Assembly: GCA_007128755.1 (NCBI GenBank)
Contig: SKWV01000280.1
Coordinates: forward strand, 1 to 5,056
Length of the DNA: 5,056 nt
Direction: 5' to 3'
Origin: Trueperaceae bacterium
GTDB taxonomy: Bacteria; Deinococcota; Deinococci; Deinococcales; Trueperaceae
Of this stretch, positions 1 to 5,056 are shown one piece after another; position 1 is the stretch's first letter, and each line of letters begins with the position of its first letter. The translations under genes and the position numbers were made by a program. The notes beneath the pieces were generated by a model. It did no database searches and was not told where the DNA came from. It saw nothing but the letters and a program-made list of their open reading frames with translations.

Positions 1-499
1 CGACGGAGTGCGTCGCGCCGATGCGGGCGCACGCGAGCATCGCCACGGCCGCCTCCGGCACCATCGGCAGGTAGATCGCCACCACGTCGCCGCGCCCCAC
101 GCCGCGGCTCTTGAGGACGTTGGCGAAGCGGCTCACCTCGGCGAGCATGTCGGAGTACGTGATCACGCGTCGGTCGCCGGGCTCGCCCTCCCAGAAGAAC
201 GCGACCTTGTTCCCGAGCCCGCGCTCGACCTGCAGGTCGAGGCAGTTGTACGAGAGGTTGGTGGTACCGCCCACGAACCACTGCGTGTGCGGCTCCTGCC
301 ACTCCTGGATGCTCGTCCAGCGGTCGAACCAGTGCAACTCGGACGCGACGTCCCCCCAGAACGTGTCGGGATCGTCCAGCGATTGCCGGTACAGGCGCTC
401 GTACTCCTCCCGGTCGCTCAAGCGCGCGCGGGTGCGGAACCCCTGGGCGGGGCGGAAGCGGCGCTCCTCGTTGAGCACCGAGGTGATGTGGTCGCTCAT
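1..499 (-). CDS. acs: Acetyl-CoA synthetase (AMP-forming), N-terminal part, cut by the left edge
   Basis: This enzyme activates acetate with ATP and CoA to acetyl-CoA, through an acetyl-AMP intermediate, in the cytoplasm. Only the first 166 residues, of a usual length near 650, are in the window. Residues 31-62 (EEYERLYRQSLDDPDTFWGD and the following ELHWFDRWT) match the N-terminal Acs domain. NLSYNCLD at 81-88 and KVAFFWEGEPGDRRVITY at 98-115 lead into the AMP-binding fold. IYLPMVPEAAVAMLACARIG at 142-161 is very close to the Acs consensus. The ATP-binding P-loop, catalytic and acetylated-lysine motifs lie outside the window, so activity cannot be judged. The ATG is firm: a strong Shine-Dalgarno precedes it and homology begins within the first residues. 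NLSYNCLD is followed by LQ where many Acs proteins have RH. A propionyl-CoA synthetase is a possible but less likely reading. It lies 51 bases downstream of the second trkH on the same strand, so read-through is possible. Confidence 0.96.
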   Translation of the reverse strand, partial: MSDHITSVLNEERRFRPAQGFRTRARLSDREEYERLYRQSLDDPDTFWGDVASELHWFDRWTSIQEWQEPHTQWFVGGTTNLSYNCLDLQVERGLGNKVAFFWEGEPGDRRVITYSDMLAEVSRFANVLKSRGVGRGDVVAIYLPMVPEAAVAMLACARIGATHSV

Positions 500-503
500 G
501 GGG

Positions 504-510
504 ACCTCCT
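504..510 (-). promoter_or_regulatory. Shine-Dalgarno of acs
   Basis: Read on the minus strand this is AGGAGGT followed by CCCC and the ATG, a near-perfect anti-16S match at normal spacing. It fixes the acs start. It contrasts with both trkH genes, which have no comparable site, and suggests acs is translated by independent initiation rather than by coupling to the gene before it. Confidence 0.85.
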
Positions 511-550
511 GCGGTGGAATGCCGACAAGCGTACCCGACCGGTGGTCGCG

Positions 551-2029
551 TCAGGCCGGGTGCATCCAACCACGCCCACGGCGCGGCAACCGCCACCAGC
601 CCGGGACGAACAGCACGAACACCGTCACCACCTCGAGCCGCCCCGCGTACATCGCGAAGATGAGCAGCCCCTTCGCGACGGGGTGCAGCTCGGAGAACGA
701 GAGCATCGGGCCGACGGAGGCGAGGCCCGGGCCGATGTTGCCGAGGCAGGCCACGCTCGCCGTGAACGCCGTCACCGCGTCGTGCCCCAGCAGCATCAGC
801 GCCAGCGTGCTGAAGGCCGCGAGCGCGAAGTAGATCGTGATGAACGCCGCCACGGCGCGCGTGACCTCCTCGGGGACGATCCGCCGGCCGAGACGCAGCG
901 GCAGGACGGCGCGGGGATGGAGGACCCGCCGCACCTCACGGGCCGTGTGGCCCGCCAGCATGAGCCAGCGCACGACCTTGACGCCCCCGGCGGCCGAGCC
1001 CGCCGAACCTCCGATGAACATGAGCAACACCAGGACGCCCTCGGCCTGAGGCGACCAGAGCGCGAAGTCGGCCGATGCGTAGCCCGTGCTGGTCACGATC
1101 GACAGCGTCTGGAACACGCCGTGACGCAGCGCATCGGCCCAGCCGTAGGTACCCAGGAGCAGCAGCGTGAGCCCGACCGCGGCCGCGGCGATGATGGCCG
1201 CGTAGGCTCGGAACTCCGGGTCGCGGCCCAGATCGCGCGGCCGTCCGGCCAGAGCGCGATAGAGCAGCGCGAAGTTGGCGCCGGCGAACACCATGAAGGC
1301 GCTCGCCACCCACGACGCCTGCGGCGCGTAGCCCTCGAACGAGCGCGGGTGCGGCGAGAAGCCACCGGCGGAGAGCGTCGTGAGGGCGTGAGCCACGGCG
1401 TCGAAGGGCCCCATCCCGACGAGCACGTAGGCGACGGCGCAGGCCGCGGTGAGCACGACGTAGACGGCGAGGATGGCGGTCGCCGTGTTGCGCAGCCGTG
1501 GCAGCAGCCGTTCTTCCGTCGGTCCGGGCGCCTCGGTGAAGAACAGTTGGCGGCCGGCGATCGAGAGCGGCGGGAACACGGCGATGAACAAGACGATGAT
1601 GCCGATACCGCCGATCCACTGCGTCAGCGCACGCCACAGCAGGAGCACGCGGCCGGTGGCCTCGAAATCCACGAGCATCGTGGCGCCGGTGGTGGTGAAG
1701 CCCGACATCGACTCGAACAGCGCGTCGAGGGGCCCGAACGGTCCGGCGACGACGAACGGCACCGCACCGATGACGGGGATCAGCAGCCACGTGGCCAGCA
1801 CCGCCATCAGCGCCTCGCGGCGCGCCGGCTCGACCCGCGGCCGACCGATGAGCCGCAGCGGGAGGCTCACGGCGAGCGCCAGCGCGCTGCCGGCCGCGAA
1901 CCCCAGCCACGCCTCACCCGCGACGGCGGCCGCCAGGGCGAAGGGCGTCAGCAGCCCACCGATCGCGAGCGCTCCCGTGCCGAGCACGTAGGGCGCGTAG
2001 CGGAAGCGCGAGCCCCTCACGCTGCTCAC
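551..2029 (-). CDS. trkH: Trk-type potassium uptake channel subunit TrkH (second, downstream paralogue)
   Basis: This is a membrane K+-translocating subunit of the TrkH/TrkG/KtrB/HKT superfamily, 492 aa (E. coli TrkH is about 483). Two helices at about 11-35 and 41-60 form the extra N-terminal unit typical of TrkH rather than KtrB. Four helix-pore loop-helix repeats follow. The pore-loop glycines are intact: G115 in SGFTTTGAT, G223 in TTLSAGGFS, G316 in TSTGYAS and G433 in LGNIGPG. The Gly/Ala-rich gating loop of the third repeat is GGSAGSAAGGVK at 340-351. R464 in MYAGRLE matches the conserved last-helix arginine (Arg468 of Vibrio TrkH). The GTG at 2029 is chosen because it overlaps the stop of the preceding trkH as GTGA and puts the conserved RYAPYVLGT near the N-terminus. 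A GTG at codon 4 (2020) is an alternative. Upstream extension of the frame runs through the neighbouring trkH and is not real. No good Shine-Dalgarno is seen, so translation is probably coupled. Selectivity for K+ over Na+ is inferred from the family only. Confidence 0.94.
   Translation of the reverse strand: MSSVRGSRFRYAPYVLGTGALAIGGLLTPFALAAAVAGEAWLGFAAGSALALAVSLPLRLIGRPRVEPARREALMAVLATWLLIPVIGAVPFVVAGPFGPLDALFESMSGFTTTGATMLVDFEATGRVLLLWRALTQWIGGIGIIVLFIAVFPPLSIAGRQLFFTEAPGPTEERLLPRLRNTATAILAVYVVLTAACAVAYVLVGMGPFDAVAHALTTLSAGGFSPHPRSFEGYAPQASWVASAFMVFAGANFALLYRALAGRPRDLGRDPEFRAYAAIIAAAAVGLTLLLLGTYGWADALRHGVFQTLSIVTSTGYASADFALWSPQAEGVLVLLMFIGGSAGSAAGGVKVVRWLMLAGHTAREVRRVLHPRAVLPLRLGRRIVPEEVTRAVAAFITIYFALAAFSTLALMLLGHDAVTAFTASVACLGNIGPGLASVGPMLSFSELHPVAKGLLIFAMYAGRLEVVTVFVLFVPGWWRLPRRGRGWMHPA
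2026..2029 (-). other. GTGA stop-start overlap joining the two trkH genes
   Basis: On the minus strand GTGA holds the GTG start of the downstream trkH (2029-2027) and the TGA stop of the upstream trkH (2028-2026). The bases just before it (GAGCGTCGG) are not a convincing Shine-Dalgarno. This is the usual geometry for termination-reinitiation coupling, which would tie the amounts of the two subunits together. The overlap is seen directly; the coupling is inferred. Confidence 0.8.
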
Positions 2030-3537
2030 CCGACGCTCGAGCGAGGCCCGTCCTGCGGTTCGAGGCCGTGCACGGCGTCGCGGCGCTCGAACCGGCGCGG
2101 CAGACGCCACCAGCCCATGGTCAACAGCACGAACACGGTCACGATCTCGAGCCGGCCGGCGTACATGTTGAAGATCAACATGCCGCGGCCGATCGGGTGG
2201 ATCTCGGCGTACGACGCCATCGGTCCGACGAGGCCGAGGCCCGGCCCGACGTTGCCCACCGTCGCGGCCGAGGCGACGAACGACGTGACGAAGTCGTGGC
2301 CGAGCCACACCAAGAGGGTCGAGCTCGATGCGACCAGGACGACGTAGAGCGTGATGAAGGCCGCGACGGCGCGCAGCACCTCTTCGGGGATCACGCGCGC
2401 GCCGACCCGGAGCGGGAGGACCGCGCGGGGATGCAGCGACCGCCGGACCTCGCGCGTCGTGTGCTTCGCGATGATGATCCAACGCATCACCTTGACGCCG
2501 CCGGCTGCGGAACCCGCCGAACCGCCGACGAACATGAGGAGCACGAGCACCACGCGGGCCTGATCGGGCCAGAGGTCGAAGTCCGCCGACGCGTACCCCG
2601 TCGTGGTCAGGATCGAGATCGTCTGGAAGAAGCCGTGGCGCACGGCCTCGCCGGTGCCATAGAGGTCATGCAAGTGCCAGGTCAGCATGCTGCCGGCCAC
2701 GAGCACGATGACCGCGTAGGTGCGCAGCTCCGGATCGCGCAGCAGATCGCGCGGCCGACCCAAGAACGCCCGGTAGAGGAGCGCGAAGTTGATCGCCGCC
2801 AGCGTCATGAAGGTGATGGCGACCACGTCGATCATCGCGCCGTAGGCCTCGAACGAGCGGGCCTGAGGAGAGAAGCCGGCGGCGGCGACCGTGGTGAAGG
2901 CGTGGGCGACCGCATCGAACCCCGCCATGCCGGCGATCGCGTAGGCCAGCGCGCAGGCGGCCGTCAGCGCCAGGTACACGCCCAGCACGGCCAGCGCGGT
3001 GGTCCGCAGGCGCGGTGTGAAGCGATCCTCGGTCGGTCCTGGCAGCTCCGCGTGGAAGATCTGGCGCCCGGCGATCGCCAGCTGTGGGAACACCGCCACG
3101 AACACGACGACGATGCCGATGCCGCCGACCCACTGTGTGAACGCCCGCCACAGGAACAGGCTCGACGGCACCGCCTCGAAGTCCGTGATGGCCGTCGCGC
3201 CGGTCGCCGTGAACCCGGACACCGACTCGAAGAGGGCGTCGAGGCCGCTCATGCCGGCGCCCAGCACGTAGGGGATCACGCCGATCACCGGGACGAGCGA
3301 CCACAGCGTGAGCACGCTCAGGAGGGCCTCGCGGCGCGACGGATCGACGCCGGAGCGGCCGACGAGGCGGAGCGGTGCGCCGACGGCGGCCGCGACGAGC
3401 GCCGTCACCAGGAACGGCCGTGCGGCCTCCTCCTGCACCACGGCGTAGAGCGCGAAGGCGGCGAGGGCGGCGGCCATACCGAGCGTCGCGGTGCCGATGA
3501 CGTAGGGCGCGAAGCGGCCTCGCCGGGTGTTCGGCAT
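2026..3537 (-). CDS. trkH: Trk-type potassium uptake channel subunit TrkH (first, upstream paralogue)
   Basis: This is a 503-aa K+ channel subunit of the TrkH family, with the same plan as its downstream neighbour. Two leading helices (about 10-33 and 41-58) are followed by four helix-pore loop-helix repeats. Pore-loop glycines are G113 in SGFTATGAT, G221 in TTVAAAGFS, G314 in TTTGYAS and G431 in VGNVGPG. The gating loop is GGSAGSAAGGVK at 338-349, and the conserved last-helix arginine is R462 in MYAGRLE. By eye, more than half of the aligned residues are identical to the second TrkH. In the second pore loop the residue before the filter glycine is alanine (AAAG), where the neighbour and many TrkH proteins have GG; KtrB also has alanine there. 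A polar tail of about 20 residues (484-503, RRDAVHGLEPQDGPRSSVG at its end) is absent from the paralogue. The ATG at 3537 lies 2 bases after the trkA stop. A GTG at 3576 would add 13 non-conserved residues inside trkA and is rejected. It presumably works with TrkA, encoded just upstream. Confidence 0.95.
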   Translation of the reverse strand: MPNTRRGRFAPYVIGTATLGMAAALAAFALYAVVQEEAARPFLVTALVAAAVGAPLRLVGRSGVDPSRREALLSVLTLWSLVPVIGVIPYVLGAGMSGLDALFESVSGFTATGATAITDFEAVPSSLFLWRAFTQWVGGIGIVVVFVAVFPQLAIAGRQIFHAELPGPTEDRFTPRLRTTALAVLGVYLALTAACALAYAIAGMAGFDAVAHAFTTVAAAGFSPQARSFEAYGAMIDVVAITFMTLAAINFALLYRAFLGRPRDLLRDPELRTYAVIVLVAGSMLTWHLHDLYGTGEAVRHGFFQTISILTTTGYASADFDLWPDQARVVLVLLMFVGGSAGSAAGGVKVMRWIIIAKHTTREVRRSLHPRAVLPLRVGARVIPEEVLRAVAAFITLYVVLVASSSTLLVWLGHDFVTSFVASAATVGNVGPGLGLVGPMASYAEIHPIGRGMLIFNMYAGRLEIVTVFVLLTMGWWRLPRRFERRDAVHGLEPQDGPRSSVG

Positions 3538-3539
3538 CG

Positions 3540-4889
3540 CTAGGCGGAGCGGCCGCGCTCGTGCCGCTCCAGCCACGCCTCGACGCTCGCGACGTTGTCG
3601 GGGGTCGTGATCAGGAACAGGTGATCTCCCGGCTGGATGACGGTGTCGCCGCGTGGCACGAGCGCTCGGTTCTTGCGCACGATGGCGCCGATCAGGCTGT
3701 TCGTCGGGGCGCCGAGCTCCCGGACCTCGCCGGGCGAAGCACCGTAGGGGAACGTCACCTCCATCACCTCCGCACGGTCCTCGATGCTCGCCAGGTGATC
3801 GACGTGGTCGAGCTTGAGCCAGTTGAGCACCTCCTGCACCGCGGCCGTGCGCGGTGTCAGGGGCGCCTCGATCCCGACACGCTCGAACAGGCGGCGATTG
3901 CGCGACCGGCCGACGCGCGTGATCACCTTCGGGATGCCGAGCTGCTTGCCGAGGAGCGACACCAGCAGGTTGGTGGCGTCGTCGGAGGTGACCGCCACGA
4001 TGACGTCGGCGTCCTCGATCCGTTCCTGCTCCAGCAGCTCCAGGTCGGTACCGTCGCCACGGAGGACCAGGACGCGGGGCAGGTGCGTGGCGAGCTTCTC
4101 CGCCCGTCCGGCATCGGACTCGATCACGGTCAGGTCGACCCCGTACTCCTGCAGCTCCTCGGCGACCATGAAGCCGACGTTGCCGCCGCCGATGACGGCG
4201 ACGCGCTGGCGCCGGCGCGACGGCGCGAACCGGCCCTCGAGGCGCCGCACGGCGTCGTTCGTCCCCATGAACACGACCTTGTCGCCCTCGGAGAGCACCG
4301 TGGTGCCGGTGGGCACGATGAAGTCGTCCCGCCGCACCACGCCGACCACCAGGACGCCGTCGGGCAGCGTCGTCCGATCCAGCGTCTCACCGAGGTACGG
4401 ATCGCTGGCCGTGAGGCGGTACTCCACCATCTTGATGCGGCCGTTGGCGAAGGTGGCCGTGTCGAGCGCCCGAGGCACCCGCACGATCTCCACGATCTGG
4501 TGGGCCAGCGTGCGTTGCGGCCAGAGGATGCGGTCGATCGAGAGCCCGATCGACTCCATGGCGCCGCGCTGCCGGAAGGCAGCGACGTAGCGCTCCCGGG
4601 TCACGAACGCCATCGTCTCCTTGGCTCCCATGCCCTTGGCGGCGAGACAGGAGAGCACGTTGATGTCGTCGTTGAGGGTGCAGGCGATGAAGGCCGTGGC
4701 CTTGTCGGCGTTCGCGGCGCGGAGGTCGTCGGGATCGGCGCCGTTGCCGCGCATGAAGCGCACGTCGAGCTGCTCGAAGGCCTCGGCGCGACTCTCGTCG
4801 ACGTCGATGACGGTCACGTTGTGCGAGCGATGCAGCGCCTCCGCGATCTGCACGCCGTTCTCTCCGCCACCTACCAGGACCAGGTTCAT
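3540..4889 (-). CDS. trkA: Trk potassium uptake regulatory subunit TrkA, with two RCK domains
   Basis: This cytoplasmic, nucleotide-binding regulator forms the gating ring under TrkH. It has 449 aa, close to E. coli TrkA (458), and two complete RCK units. RCK1 N-lobe: glycine motif GGGENG at 7-12, acidic residue D29 after strand 2 (VTVIDVD), and TLNDDINVL at 71-79. C-lobe: about 150-218, ending in EGDKVVFMG. RCK2 N-lobe: GGGNVG at 234-239, E257 in LTVIESD, and TSDDATNLLVSLLGKQLG at 301-318. C-lobe: about 374-440, with PGDHLFLITT at 420-429. Two Rossmann lobes with retained GxGxxG motifs and acidic strand-2 ends fit NAD(H) binding and, by family knowledge, ATP/ADP control. RCK1 has N11 where a small hydrophobic residue is common (GxGxVG). 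No transmembrane segment is seen, which excludes a fused channel. The ATG is fixed by the glycine motif starting six residues later. It is the first gene of the trkA-trkH-trkH unit. Its stop is separated from the next start by only CG. Confidence 0.96.
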   Translation of the reverse strand: MNLVLVGGGENGVQIAEALHRSHNVTVIDVDESRAEAFEQLDVRFMRGNGADPDDLRAANADKATAFIACTLNDDINVLSCLAAKGMGAKETMAFVTRERYVAAFRQRGAMESIGLSIDRILWPQRTLAHQIVEIVRVPRALDTATFANGRIKMVEYRLTASDPYLGETLDRTTLPDGVLVVGVVRRDDFIVPTGTTVLSEGDKVVFMGTNDAVRRLEGRFAPSRRRQRVAVIGGGNVGFMVAEELQEYGVDLTVIESDAGRAEKLATHLPRVLVLRGDGTDLELLEQERIEDADVIVAVTSDDATNLLVSLLGKQLGIPKVITRVGRSRNRRLFERVGIEAPLTPRTAAVQEVLNWLKLDHVDHLASIEDRAEVMEVTFPYGASPGEVRELGAPTNSLIGAIVRKNRALVPRGDTVIQPGDHLFLITTPDNVASVEAWLERHERGRSA

Positions 4890-4898
4890 CGCGTGCGC

Positions 4899-4927
4899 AT
4901 CCTACGCCCGGGCCGGCGCCACGTCCA
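4899..4927 (-). promoter_or_regulatory. Candidate sigma70-type promoter of the trk unit, with a very short leader
   Basis: On the minus strand TGGACG (4927-4922; 4 of 6 to TTGACA) is followed by a 17-base spacer and TAGGAT (4904-4899; 4 of 6 to TATAAT). The last base of the -10 is only 9 bases from the trkA ATG, so transcription would begin about 1-5 bases before the ATG, giving a leaderless or nearly leaderless mRNA. The gap (4890-4962) holds no strong Shine-Dalgarno for trkA; the AGGA about ten bases upstream is part of the proposed -10. In GC-rich DNA such matches arise by chance, so this is a hypothesis. Confidence 0.35.
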
Positions 4928-4962
4928 CTCTCGCGCCGCGCCGCCGCCCTCGTTCGCGCCCG

Positions 4963-5056
4963 TCACGTCCTGCGCTGGACGGAGGCCCCGATCGTGACGA
5001 TGAGGCCGAGCGTCGCCAGGGCCGCCGGCCACAGCGCCCCGTAGCGCACGAAGGGC
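4963..5056 (-). CDS. C-terminal end of an unidentified membrane protein, cut by the right edge
   Basis: A minus-strand frame enters from the right edge and ends at TGA (4965-4963). The visible 30 residues end a hydrophobic helix (GALWPAALATLGLIVTIGAS) followed by the short basic tail VQRRT. Every complete sense codon ends in G or C, which the other two minus-strand frames do not match, so this is the real frame. A final transmembrane helix with a positively charged cytoplasmic tail is the natural reading. I do not recognise the family. It ends 73 bases before trkA on the same strand; whether it belongs to the trk unit cannot be told, and a candidate promoter lies between them. Confidence 0.7.
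   Translation of the reverse strand, partial: PFVRYGALWPAALATLGLIVTIGASVQRRT

Noticed and set aside
536..548. Small inverted repeat CGACC-ACC-GGTCG after the second trkH, considered as a terminator
   Set aside because: The stem is only 5 base pairs with a 3-base loop and no following T run, which is expected by chance in GC-rich sequence.
528..554. Possible acs promoter, CTGACG with TACGCT
   Set aside because: The spacer is only 15 bases and the -35-like element overlaps the trkH stop codon. The match is too weak to list as a feature in GC-rich DNA.
8..2347. A 779-codon open frame on the plus strand running antisense to acs and both trkH genes
   Set aside because: Its product is low-complexity Arg/Glu/His/Gly-rich with no recognisable domain. 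It lies opposite three well-supported genes whose G/C-ending codons suppress stops in this frame. The same holds for the plus-strand frames opposite the upstream trkH and trkA.
2030..2482. Upstream extension of the second trkH giving a 643-residue protein
   Set aside because: The added 150 residues are Arg/Pro/Ala-rich out-of-frame translation of the upstream trkH. TrkH homology begins only at the GTG near 2029.
2873..2890. Apparent loss of a filter glycine in the second pore loop of the upstream TrkH (AAAGFS versus SAGGFS)
   Set aside because: Alignment with KtrB (NNAGF) and HKT (NCGF) shows that the filter glycine is the one just before the phenylalanine, and it is present. Only the preceding residue differs.
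4890..4962. Possible K+ or c-di-AMP riboswitch ahead of trkA
   Set aside because: The gap is only 73 bases, too short for the known ydaO-type element. It shows only short GC palindromes (such as GCCCGGGC) and no recognisable conserved core.

Overview
The window is high-GC bacterial DNA whose reading frames end almost every codon in G or C. All genes lie on the minus strand. The composition, a GTG start and a TAnnnT-type promoter element almost touching a start codon would suit an actinobacterium, but nothing here fixes the phylum; this is an inference.

In the direction of transcription (right to left) the layout is as follows. (1) The last 30 codons of an unidentified protein ending just after a membrane helix (4963-5056, cut by the right edge). 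(2) A 73-base gap with a candidate promoter. (3) trkA, a full-length two-RCK regulator of K+ uptake (3540-4889). (4) A first trkH K+ channel subunit starting 2 bases after the trkA stop (2026-3537). (5) A second, paralogous trkH whose GTG start overlaps the preceding stop as GTGA (551-2029). (6) A 51-base gap with a strong Shine-Dalgarno. (7) The first 166 codons of acetyl-CoA synthetase acs (1-499, cut by the left edge).

trkA-trkH-trkH looks like one transcription and translation unit. By family knowledge, TrkH forms a dimer of K+-conducting subunits in the membrane, and TrkA forms a nucleotide-binding gating ring on its cytoplasmic face. The unusual point is two clearly diverged, apparently intact TrkH subunits sharing one TrkA gene. 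They may assemble as heterodimers or form two channels with different properties. acs may be read through from this unit or transcribed separately; the sequence does not decide it.

I see no mobile element, CRISPR array, tRNA, rRNA or recognisable riboswitch, and no wholly new system. The duplicated TrkH pair, with differences at pore-loop positions, is the most interesting content.
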